Below are positions 26,039 through 34,127 of a stretch of 51,970 nt of DNA, piece after piece. Source of the DNA: Lachnospiraceae bacterium (GTDB lineage Bacteria; Bacillota_A; Clostridia; Lachnospirales; Lachnospiraceae); contig JAFTZF010000026.1 of the NCBI GenBank assembly GCA_017464645.1, positions 1-51,970 on the forward strand, in the 5' to 3' direction. Positions within the stretch are counted from its first letter, which is position 1, and every line of letters starts with the position of its first letter. The translations under genes and the position numbers were made by a program. The notes beneath the pieces are model-generated. The model ran no database searches. It was not told the origin of the DNA and worked only from the letters and a program-made list of their open reading frames with translations.

Positions 26039-26710
26039 ATGGATTACAGAGAAAAATTCGCGAATCTGCAAATACTTTGTAGAGATCATTACACAGTTGC
26101 CAAAGGGGTGCTGGAGGCCCTTGTATCAAAACATCCGTCAGCGTCTGCAACGGAGATGTTTTGCAGGCTTGATAAGCTTTCCCAAATGCTTGGCGGAGAG
26201 ACCATGACCAATCAGTTGAGCAATGAAGCGGTTCGGGCGCTTACAAAGCTGTTTAACATGGCTGCTTCCATGGCATATTATGTATGCAGTTATAATGATG
26301 GCTGGACAGCGGTATTGCACGAGAACTTTTCCGTTGAAAGCATTTCATCCTATGCGCAGGAATTTTCGCGGGACAATCCCCGGTATCTGGTCGTTGCATT
26401 AGGCGCTAATTATGAGCAGTTTGTGTGTGTCGTATACAAAGATGGTCAAAAGGTTGCGGAACATTATGCAGGGCAGGAACTGGACCATATCGGGATGAAA
26501 CCACATATGGGTGATATAAAATTGTTTGCAGAACTCCTCCGGTGTACGGAAGAGGAAACATATCGGGCACTGAACGCCGATGTTGAAAATCTGCCGGAAG
26601 CAATGTCACAAGTTTTGGGACATAGGATTGATTTGCGTGCAGATGACATAGATCCGGCGGATGGTCTGGAATATCTGGAGGTGTCAGCAGAGGGAATCCG
26701 TTCGTGCTAG
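26039..26710 (+). CDS. Hypothetical 223-residue protein
   Basis: A soluble protein of unknown function. The first 90 residues are helical. The middle has a beta pattern (YLVVALGANYEQFVCVVYKD, then KVAEHYAG). The C-terminus is helical and acidic. ATG 26039 follows AAGGAGG (26024-26030). No known domain was recognised. A terminator at 26807 may end it. Confidence 0.7.
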   Translation: MDYREKFANLQILCRDHYTVAKGVLEALVSKHPSASATEMFCRLDKLSQMLGGETMTNQLSNEAVRALTKLFNMAASMAYYVCSYNDGWTAVLHENFSVESISSYAQEFSRDNPRYLVVALGANYEQFVCVVYKDGQKVAEHYAGQELDHIGMKPHMGDIKLFAELLRCTEEETYRALNADVENLPEAMSQVLGHRIDLRADDIDPADGLEYLEVSAEGIRSC

Positions 26711-26806
26711 AACTGATCCTTTTTTATCGGGCTGCTATAAAAAATCTGTCTGTGAAATCCATTGGCGGCCGGTATAATTTCTCAATATTATTTTTGGTAA
26801 AACGAA

Positions 26807-26836
26807 AAGGACTTCCCCGGCGGAGGTCCTTTTTTA
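26807..26836. terminator. Bidirectional terminator, near copy of the metK terminator
   Basis: AAGGACTTCC (26807-26816) pairs with GGAGGTCCTT (26822-26831), followed by TTTTT. TTTTCGTTTT follows on the minus strand. It lies between two convergent genes. Confidence 0.85.
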
Positions 26837-26852
26837 ATAAAAGCAAATGAGT

Positions 26853-27215
26853 CTACCGTATCTGTAAATCTAAATTCAAGCCTCTATAGTGCATAAGGCA
26901 TTTAAAAAAATCTTTCCAGGCGGAAAAGGTTATGAGAATAGGTACCATAAAAGCAACAATGAACACTGCCACAAGAATTAATTGGGTGCGACGATTGTCC
27001 CGATTCATCTTTAGTGCCTTCTTTATGAACAAAACATCAAAAAGAAGGGTCAAAAAAATCACAAGAAAGCCAAGAGGCATAAATAAAAGGCCATCCTCGT
27101 TAGCCTGGATGCCTTTGGAAAAATTAAAGGCAATCAGGAAGAAGAGGGGCAAAATGTAGGTGCAACAGAAAATGTATGCAGTGCTTACGATATAATAAAG
27201 AGAGCGTTTTTTCAT
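26853..27215 (-). CDS. Hypothetical membrane protein
   Basis: A 120-residue protein with three membrane segments (about 10-30, 44-66 and 80-100) and a Lys/Arg-rich loop (KKALKMNRDNRRTQ) between the second and third. ATG 27215 on the minus strand follows GGAGGTG. It is divergent from the RND operon, with the gap between them holding that operon's promoter. No family was recognised. Confidence 0.7.
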   Translation of the reverse strand: MKKRSLYYIVSTAYIFCCTYILPLFFLIAFNFSKGIQANEDGLLFMPLGFLVIFLTLLFDVLFIKKALKMNRDNRRTQLILVAVFIVAFMVPILITFSAWKDFFKCLMHYRGLNLDLQIR

Positions 27216-27316
27216 TGCTTTTCACCTCCGGAACAGGATAGCACACATCCCAATAGTGCACAAGGGTCTTCCCCGGAACTTCTGAAAAATTTAAGAAAAG
27301 TTTTAGAATTGAAATA

Positions 27317-27345
27317 TTGACGTATAATCTTCATAGGCATATAAT
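27317..27345 (+). promoter_or_regulatory. Promoter of the RND-TetR operon
   Basis: TTGACG (27317-27322) and a perfect TATAAT (27340-27345) are 17 bases apart, just upstream of the TetR-type operator. Confidence 0.8.
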
Positions 27346-27355
27346 AAGAACACTG

Positions 27356-27379
27356 TTCCGACCGAACGGTCGGTCGGAA
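27356..27379. promoter_or_regulatory. TetR-type operator
   Basis: Perfect 9-bp arms TTCCGACCG (27356-27364) and CGGTCGGAA (27371-27379) flank a 6-base spacer. The ACCGACCG-like core is a common site of TetR-family repressors. It starts 10 bases after the -10 box, so binding should block transcription. The TetR gene at 31420 in the same operon is the obvious regulator (inference). Confidence 0.75.
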
Positions 27380-27437
27380 AATGTAGAAGAATGCCGAAAA
27401 AAAGAGAACCGGCGGCATAAAAGAGGAGGAAAATCCG

Positions 27438-30400
27438 TTGATTTCAAAATTCAGTGTAAAGAAACCATATACGGTGCTGGTTGCAGTGGTATTGGCAATC
27501 ATTTTGGGTGTCGTGGCATTTACCAAGATGACCACGGATCTGTTGCCCAGCATGAACCTGCCCTATGTGGTAGTTATGACGACTTATCCGGGAGCCAATC
27601 CCGAAACTGTGGAGATGGTAGTAACGGCACCGGTGGAGTCGGCCATGGCTACTGTCAGCAACATTGAAAATATCAGTTCTGTGTCCGGAGACAACTATTC
27701 CATGGTAATCATGGAGTTTGCCCAGACCACAAACATGGACTCGGTATCCCTGGAAATCCGGGAGAGCCTGGACCAGATCAGCAGCTACTGGGATGATACC
27801 ATCAGCAATCCCATTATCATGAAGCTGAATCCGGATATGCTGCCGGTTATGGTGGCAGCCGTGGGCAAAGAGGGCATGACCAATGCCAAGATCACGGATT
27901 ATGCCAATAACAAGCTGATTCCGGAGCTGGAAAGCCTGGAGGGCGTAGCTTCTGTAGATGGCAGCGGCCTGGTGGAGGAAAGCGTGCATGTCATCATCCG
28001 CCAGGAAAAGATCGATCAGGTCAATGAGCAGGTATTTGGCTATCTTGAGGACCAGTTTGCGGATGCAGAAAAAGAGATCACAAAGGGCCAGAAAGAGCTG
28101 AATACCAGTATTGTGGAGCTGCAGAACAGCGAGGCTGAGCTGAATCAGGGCAAGCAGGAGCTGGAGGATGGCATGAGCGAGCTGGAGAGCGGCATTGACA
28201 GTCTGGACGCCCAGAAGGCGGAAGTAGCCAGGCAGCTGGCAGAGGCCAAGGCTCAGCTGAATGAGGCCAAGGATCAGCTGCAGATGAAGCTGACTCAGAT
28301 CGATGCAGGCATTACAGAGATCGATACACAGCTGCTTCCGCTTCAGCAGTCTGCCGCAGAGCTGCAGGCAGTGTCTGAGGGCCTTGCAAAGCTGCAGGAA
28401 ACCGCAGAGTCAGCAGAGACCCAGAATCCCGGCAGCGGAGATACTGTGGTGGCAGCAGGTGTGCAGGAGCTTTTGAAGGAAATTTCCACGGAAGCTGTAG
28501 CGGATCTGATAAAAGAGGTAGATACACAGGCAGAGCTTGCCGTTGCCATTGGATATGTAAATGCCACAGCTGCAGATGTAAAAACGCAGCTGGAAGCAGC
28601 CCAGAAGACAGCTGATGCTGCAAAGGAGCCGCTGCTGAAAACTCAGGCACAGCTGGAAGAGCAGAAGAAATTGCTAAATGAGCAGCTGACGGAGCTCAAT
28701 AAAAATGAAATTCTGGCGGCCATTGAAATGGGAAGCGGTTCAGCCGTTTTGAATATTACAAAATCCCAGCTGGAGTCCGCTAAGGAACAGCTGAAATCTT
28801 CCGAGGCGCAGCTGGACAGTGCCTGGGATCAGATCAACGATGCCAAAAAGCAGCTGGCGGATGGGAAGGAAGAACTGGAGGAGCAGAAGGAAAGTGCTCT
28901 GGAGTCAGCAGATATGTCCAAGGTGCTGACTGTGGATACCATCAAATCCCTGCTGGCAGCCCAGAACTTCTCCATGCCCGGCGGCTATGTAACAGAGGAA
29001 GGCATTGAGTATCTGGTGCGTATCGGAGATAAGCCGGAGGATGTGGAGTCGCTGGCCAATATGCCTCTCATGAACTTGAATATGGAAGGTGTGGATACCA
29101 TCTGTCTGAAGGATGTGGCAGATGTATTCATGACTGACAACTCTCAGGAGACCTACACCAATATCAACGGAAACCCGGGCGTATTGCTGAGTATTCAAAA
29201 GCAGACCGGTTATTCCACAGGCGAGGTTTCTGATAAGCTGGATGCAAAGTTTGAGGAGCTGATGGCAGAGGACAGCACGCTGGATATCACACCGCTTATG
29301 GATCAGGGCATTTACATTGACCTGGTTATGGATTCCATCATCAGCAACATCCTGTTGGGTGCGGCGCTGGCAGTTATCATCCTGATCTTCTTCCTGCGGG
29401 ATATCAAACCTACATTTGTCATAGCATGCTCTATCCCCATCAGTTTGGTGACCACGGTGGTGCTCATGTATTTCAGCGGTGTGACCCTGAATGTCATTTC
29501 CCTGTCAGGTCTGGCCCTGGGTATCGGTATGCTGGTGGATAACTCCATCGTAGTCATTGAAAATATTTATCGTATGCGAAGCGAAGGTGTGCCCATGAAA
29601 GAGGCGGCCATTGAAGGTGCCCGGGAAGTGGGTGGTGCGATCCTGGCATCCACCCTCACAACAGTCTGCGTATTCCTTCCTATTGTGTTCACAGAAGGAA
29701 TTACCCGTCAGCTGTTTGTGGATATGGGTCTGACCATTGGTTACTCTTTGCTGGCCAGCCTGGCAGTGGCCATGACGGTAGTTCCGGCCATGTCCTCCAA
29801 GATGCTGGTAACAGCTAAAACAAAGCAGGAGAGCCGTTTCTTCACAGGTATGATCTCCGGCTACGAAAAGCTGCTGAAGCTGGCTTTGAAGGCAAAACCG
29901 GTGGTTATTATAGGGGCGGTGGTGCTGCTGATCGTCAGTGCGGTGGCTGCCATGTCCAATGGTACAGCTTTCATGGAAGAGATGGACAGCACCCAGATGA
30001 GTGCTACCGTAACCCTGGAGGAGGGCGCCTCCCTGGATGACACCAGAGAAGTGACAGATGAAGCCATCCGCCGCATTATGACAATAGAAGATGTAGAAGA
30101 TGTGGGAGCCATGACCAGCAGCGGTACTATGAGCATGATGTCCGGCGGTTCCAGTGACAATGTGGCTACGGTCTACATCACCTTAAAAGAAGATAAAACA
30201 CGGGATAACAAAGAAATCGGAAAAGAGATCGAAAAGCTGGTGGCAGATCTGGACTGCGAGTTCAGCGTGGAGACCTCCAGCATGGATATGTCTGCCATGG
30301 GCGGAAGCGGAATCCAGATCAATATCAAAGGCCGCGACCTGGATACCCTGCAGGAAATTGCTACGGAACTTGCAGGCCAGCTGGGCAGGATCGAAGGACT

Positions 30401-31418
30401 TACCGAGATTTCCGATGGCCAGGAAGAGACTACCGGTGAGCTGCGCGTGATTGTGGACCGGGAGAAAGCCATTGAGAAGGGACTTACGGTAGCCCAGGTA
30501 TTTGCCATGCTGAATGCCAAGCTGGCAGACCCCGGCAGTGCAACCACCCTGGTGACAGAGGTCAAGGACTACAACGTGCTGGTCATGGATGGAGAAGATA
30601 TTGAACTGACCCGGGATGCCGTGGAAGAAATGGTGCTGACCATTTCCAAGGAAGACGGAACCTACGAAGAGCTGCCTTTAAAGGAGATTGCCGCCTTTGA
30701 GCGGACCGAGGGTGTAAAATCTATCCGGAGAGATGCCCAAAGCCGTGTGATCAGTGTGTCTGCTGCTCTTGCAGATGGCTATAATGTAGGACTGGTGGGC
30801 GCAGATGTGGAAGAAATGCTGGAGAACTATGACCTGCCTGCAGGCTACACGGCACAGATGACAGGTGAAAATGAAACCATCAACGAGGCCATGGGACAGC
30901 TGATGCTGATGCTGGTTCTGGCGGTTGCATTCATGTACCTGATCATGGTGGCTCAGTTCCAGTCGCTCATGTCGCCGTTTATCGTAATGTTTACTATTCC
31001 GCTGGCGTTTACAGGCGGCTTTCTGGCACTGTTTATGGGCGGCTTTGAGGTCAGTGTCATTGCCATGATCGGATTTATCATGCTGTCCGGTGTCATTGTA
31101 AACAATGGTATCGTATTGATCGACTATATGAACCAGCTGCGGGAGCGCGGTATGCAAAAATACGAAGCGATCATTGAGGCAGGTAAGACCCGTCTGCGTC
31201 CGGTGCTGATGACTGCACTGACTACCATTCTGGCTATGTCCACCATGGTATTCAGCAAGGATATGGGTGCGGACATGGCACGGCCTATGGCGGTGGTAAC
31301 TGTGGGCGGTCTGCTCTATGGCACACTGCTGACCCTGTTTGTGATCCCCTGCATCTATGATTGGTTTATGAAAACCAAAAAGAAGAAAGTTCACAGTGAC
31401 GAGATGGAGGTGGCCTAA
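27438..31418 (+). CDS. RND-family efflux transporter with coiled-coil insert
   Basis: A 1326-residue proton-driven exporter of the AcrB/HAE1-like RND group. Membrane segment 1 is at about 10-30. It is followed by a large outer loop in which about 205-500 is a long coiled coil (repeats like AEAKAQLNEAKDQLQ), not found in the classic Gram-negative pump. The TM4-type motif GIGMLVDNSIVVIENIYRMR near residue 695 carries the proton-relay Asp. A second repeat follows with GVIVNNGIVLIDYMNQLRERG. The start is a TTG at 27438 behind GAGGAGGA (27422-27429). The substrate is unknown. It is co-transcribed with a TetR regulator. Confidence 0.9.
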   Translation: MISKFSVKKPYTVLVAVVLAIILGVVAFTKMTTDLLPSMNLPYVVVMTTYPGANPETVEMVVTAPVESAMATVSNIENISSVSGDNYSMVIMEFAQTTNMDSVSLEIRESLDQISSYWDDTISNPIIMKLNPDMLPVMVAAVGKEGMTNAKITDYANNKLIPELESLEGVASVDGSGLVEESVHVIIRQEKIDQVNEQVFGYLEDQFADAEKEITKGQKELNTSIVELQNSEAELNQGKQELEDGMSELESGIDSLDAQKAEVARQLAEAKAQLNEAKDQLQMKLTQIDAGITEIDTQLLPLQQSAAELQAVSEGLAKLQETAESAETQNPGSGDTVVAAGVQELLKEISTEAVADLIKEVDTQAELAVAIGYVNATAADVKTQLEAAQKTADAAKEPLLKTQAQLEEQKKLLNEQLTELNKNEILAAIEMGSGSAVLNITKSQLESAKEQLKSSEAQLDSAWDQINDAKKQLADGKEELEEQKESALESADMSKVLTVDTIKSLLAAQNFSMPGGYVTEEGIEYLVRIGDKPEDVESLANMPLMNLNMEGVDTICLKDVADVFMTDNSQETYTNINGNPGVLLSIQKQTGYSTGEVSDKLDAKFEELMAEDSTLDITPLMDQGIYIDLVMDSIISNILLGAALAVIILIFFLRDIKPTFVIACSIPISLVTTVVLMYFSGVTLNVISLSGLALGIGMLVDNSIVVIENIYRMRSEGVPMKEAAIEGAREVGGAILASTLTTVCVFLPIVFTEGITRQLFVDMGLTIGYSLLASLAVAMTVVPAMSSKMLVTAKTKQESRFFTGMISGYEKLLKLALKAKPVVIIGAVVLLIVSAVAAMSNGTAFMEEMDSTQMSATVTLEEGASLDDTREVTDEAIRRIMTIEDVEDVGAMTSSGTMSMMSGGSSDNVATVYITLKEDKTRDNKEIGKEIEKLVADLDCEFSVETSSMDMSAMGGSGIQINIKGRDLDTLQEIATELAGQLGRIEGLTEISDGQEETTGELRVIVDREKAIEKGLTVAQVFAMLNAKLADPGSATTLVTEVKDYNVLVMDGEDIELTRDAVEEMVLTISKEDGTYEELPLKEIAAFERTEGVKSIRRDAQSRVISVSAALADGYNVGLVGADVEEMLENYDLPAGYTAQMTGENETINEAMGQLMLMLVLAVAFMYLIMVAQFQSLMSPFIVMFTIPLAFTGGFLALFMGGFEVSVIAMIGFIMLSGVIVNNGIVLIDYMNQLRERGMQKYEAIIEAGKTRLRPVLMTALTTILAMSTMVFSKDMGADMARPMAVVTVGGLLYGTLLTLFVIPCIYDWFMKTKKKKVHSDEMEVA

Positions 31419-31419
31419 G

Positions 31420-32025
31420 ATGGAACAGAAACCAAAGGTGCAAGCCATTTATAAGGCAGTATTGGAGCTGTTGGACGAAGGGCTGGACATCGCAGGGATG
31501 AGAGTATCCCAGGTGGCTGCCCGGGCCGGCATCGGCAAGGGTACCGTATACGATTACTTTTCCAGCAAAGAGGAAATGGTGGTTGATGCAATACTGTACG
31601 AAATCCGAAAAATGACGGAAGAAATCAGCGGGATCGTGAAAGCGGAGACCGGATTCAAGGGAAAAATGTACGGAGTTTTCCGCTATATGGAGCAGAGCAT
31701 GGAGGAAAACCATGGGTTGGCCAGGATGTTTCGACTGATGGACCACACCCGGGGCATGAGCCCCTCCATGCAGGAGCTGCTGGAGAAGCGCAAGGACGAA
31801 GCTTGTGGCATTCGGGAGGCATTGACCGGGTTGAGCCAGGAGGCCCAAAAGGAAGGCCTGGCAGGAGAACTGCCGGATTCTGTAGTGACTCTGACCATAT
31901 CTGCAAAGCTGCTTATGTTTCTGATGTATCTGGAAAGAAAAGCGGATATTGGGAATATGGACAGAGAAAAATGGAAAAGCTATTTATATCAGGGAATTCT
32001 GGCAGATTTTAGTGTACGGATATAG
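31420..32025 (+). CDS. TetR-family transcriptional regulator
   Basis: A 201-residue repressor. The N-terminal DNA-binding helix-turn-helix (about 28-55) reads VSQVAARAGIGKGTVYDYFS. The rest is an all-helical ligand domain. ATG 31420 is 1 base after the RND stop, behind GGAGGTGG. It likely binds the operator at 27356-27379 and so controls itself and the exporter; the ligand is probably a substrate of the pump (inference). Confidence 0.9.
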   Translation: MEQKPKVQAIYKAVLELLDEGLDIAGMRVSQVAARAGIGKGTVYDYFSSKEEMVVDAILYEIRKMTEEISGIVKAETGFKGKMYGVFRYMEQSMEENHGLARMFRLMDHTRGMSPSMQELLEKRKDEACGIREALTGLSQEAQKEGLAGELPDSVVTLTISAKLLMFLMYLERKADIGNMDREKWKSYLYQGILADFSVRI

Positions 32026-32051
32026 GAAAGGATTCATCCTGATGCAAGTGG

Positions 32052-32079
32052 AAAAACCCAAGGAAATCTTGGGTTTTTC
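32052..32079 (+). terminator. Rho-independent terminator
   Basis: AAAAACCCAAG (32052-32062) pairs with CTTGGGTTTTT (32068-32078) around a 5-base loop, followed by CTTAATTTTTC. It ends the RND-TetR operon. Confidence 0.85.
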
Positions 32080-32164
32080 TTAATTTTTCTTAAGAATTGG
32101 GAATTCGCTTGAACCTTTCTGCATAAGATGCTAAAGTGAGATGTATTCTAAACTGGGAACGAAT

Positions 32165-32189
32165 GCTTGTACGCAGACCGTGTACAAGC
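32165..32189. repeat. Inverted repeat in phosphoesterase leader
   Basis: GCTTGTAC (32165-32172) and GTACAAGC (32182-32189) are perfect 8-base arms around a 9-base loop, 16 bases before the ribosome site of the next gene. It could be an operator or an RNA hairpin. Confidence 0.4.
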
Positions 32190-32215
32190 CTGTTTGATAA
32201 AAGGTAGGAGATTTG

Positions 32216-33700
32216 ATGAGAAGAAAGACAGATGCCAGATTTGCAGTGACTGCAGTGATCTTGATCGTGCTGACAGTGATATTTGCTCTGACTTTAAAAT
32301 ATAAACAGAGGCAGGAGGATCCGTCGGTTCAGACAGAGCAGGATACCCAGACAGGGGATGTGCAGCTGGACCAGGAGCAGCTCCAGGAGTTTGAGAATGC
32401 CGGGGAGTCACAGGCGGATCAGAAGGAAGAGCAGCAGCCGGTTATCAGTATGGAAGAAGTGGAAGCCCAGCGAGCGGCTTTTGTGACAGATTATACCAGT
32501 GCGCCGCTGCTCAGCACCACACCGATCAAATACCTGACTATGCAGCAGGGCGGTCAGCCGGGAGAAGTGAATTTCAACTGGTTCTCCCCCAGTAATGCCA
32601 GAGGCCAGGTGGTTCTTTACAATACGGCTACCGGCGAGACCAGGACCATCAACGCAAGTACCACGGCCTCTGCCACAGAGCCGGGTTATTACTATAATAA
32701 AGCGGCGGTAACGGGTCTTCAGGAGGAGACCACGTACTCCTATAAGGTGGGAAATGCCGCCGGCTGGTCCCCGGTGTATTCCTTTACTACGGAGAATTTT
32801 ACGGGAGACTTTACCTTCCTGGTGGCTTCGGATGCCCAGATTGGTCAGTCGGAGATGGAAGTGGTCCAGGACACCATTGACCGCTGGGATAAGGTGGTGA
32901 CCCGCGTTACCAGCTATGTGCCCAATGCGGCCTTCTTTGCACACCTGGGTGATCAGGTGGCTACCTATAATGACCCCACGCACTATACGGGCTTTTTTGA
33001 ACATCTGGGCCTCTACACCATTCCTATGGCGCCTGTGGTGGGCAACCATGATGTGGATGGCTGGGGAACCGGAGGCGGCCCCTGGTTTTACGAAAGGTAC
33101 AATGTGCCCAATCGTTCCACCATCGGCTGCAACTGGGCAGATACGGATGGAGACTACTGGTTCCGCTACGGAGATGTGCTGTTTATGGTGCTGAACACCA
33201 GCAGTATTTACGGACATGATGTGCATGCGGAGTTTGTGGAGCAGGCGTGTGCGGCTAATCAGGATGCCAAGTGGCGGATCGTTATGGGCCATTATTCTTC
33301 CTACAGCAGCGCTACCAAGTATCAGGCAGATTCGGAAACGTATCGGGCCCACTACGCGTACCTGGGAGAAACCTATGACATTGACCTGTTTTTAAGCGGT
33401 CACGACCATGCCTATACCAGGACGAAGTTTATGAACGGGGCATGCGAGCCCATTGAAGGGTATGACTATCAGTCCGGTTCCACAGCAAAAAATCCGGAGG
33501 GCACCCTGTTCGTGACCCTGGGAACGGCCAGCGGCTGTACCTATCAGCCCATTACGGAGAATTATGCAGCTGCGCTTCAGAGCCAGCCTATGGTGCCCAC
33601 AGCTATGAAGGTGGAAGTGACGGATACGACCCTGAAGCTGACCACATATATGGTGGACAGCTGGGTAGCATTTGATGAATATACGATTCAGAAGGATTAA
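32216..33700 (+). CDS. Exported metallophosphoesterase with PAP-type N-terminal domain
   Basis: A 494-residue calcineurin-like phosphoesterase, anchored by one N-terminal segment (about 10-28) and otherwise outside the cell. An FN3/purple-acid-phosphatase N-domain (about 95-190) precedes the catalytic domain. Metal-site motifs are SDAQIG, HLGDQV, VGNHDVDG, MGHYSS and LSGHDHAYTR. The first motif has Asp-Ala-Gln where many relatives have Asp-x-His. ATG 32216 follows TAGGAG (32205-32210). Natural substrate unknown. It has its own leader. Confidence 0.9.
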   Translation: MRRKTDARFAVTAVILIVLTVIFALTLKYKQRQEDPSVQTEQDTQTGDVQLDQEQLQEFENAGESQADQKEEQQPVISMEEVEAQRAAFVTDYTSAPLLSTTPIKYLTMQQGGQPGEVNFNWFSPSNARGQVVLYNTATGETRTINASTTASATEPGYYYNKAAVTGLQEETTYSYKVGNAAGWSPVYSFTTENFTGDFTFLVASDAQIGQSEMEVVQDTIDRWDKVVTRVTSYVPNAAFFAHLGDQVATYNDPTHYTGFFEHLGLYTIPMAPVVGNHDVDGWGTGGGPWFYERYNVPNRSTIGCNWADTDGDYWFRYGDVLFMVLNTSSIYGHDVHAEFVEQACAANQDAKWRIVMGHYSSYSSATKYQADSETYRAHYAYLGETYDIDLFLSGHDHAYTRTKFMNGACEPIEGYDYQSGSTAKNPEGTLFVTLGTASGCTYQPITENYAAALQSQPMVPTAMKVEVTDTTLKLTTYMVDSWVAFDEYTIQKD

Positions 33701-33781
33701 GAAAAACGCGGGCAAAAGCAAAGAAAAGCCGGGAAAACATGAATTTTTCTTGAAAATTCTTTGAAAAAGCCGGGGCAAACC

Positions 33782-33810
33782 TTGACAAAAAATAAAAGAA
33801 CAACTATGAT
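33782..33810 (+). promoter_or_regulatory. Promoter for the valS T-box transcript
   Basis: TTGACA (33782-33787) and TATGAT (33805-33810) are 17 bases apart. Transcription would start just before the T-box leader. Confidence 0.85.
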
Positions 33811-33830
33811 AAAACGGAATGTAAAATGGT

Positions 33831-34091
33831 AAGGACGAAGAGGAGTACATGAGGGGTACTTATCAGAGAGGACGGTCCGTTGGCTGAAAGGCTGTCCGAA
33901 GGAAACTCATGGAAGGTAGCTTCTGAACCGGAATGGTGAAAAAGTCCGAGGAATACAGTAGAAGATCCCGGAGACATAGCCGTTCACGCCCAGCCCCCGT
34001 TATCGGGCCTTGAGATGTATGCAGAGCTTCTGCATAAAAGTAAGGTGGTACCGCGTTTAGACGCCCTTTCTGTTTAGAAGGGGCGTTTTAT
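33831..34091 (+). promoter_or_regulatory. T-box leader, valine specifier
   Basis: Stem I is closed by GAAG (33837-33840) with CTTC (33920-33923) and by CATGAG (33848-33853) with CTCATG (33906-33911). The specifier loop between them holds GTA (33916-33918), a valine codon, matching valS. The T-box AAGGTGGTACCGCG is at 34042-34055. A terminator stem (34061-34070 with 34077-34086) and TTTTAT follow. Uncharged tRNA-Val should favour the antiterminator and read-through into valS and, by operon structure, the genes after it. Confidence 0.95.
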
Positions 34092-34127
34092 AGTCCCCGT
34101 AAAATGTTTATAAAGGAGAGTGTACGA

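Noticed and set aside
25410..26836. Repeated hairpins as ends of an insertion element
   Set aside because: They are ordinary Rho-independent terminators with T-runs in the correct places; no transposase or target-site duplication was seen.
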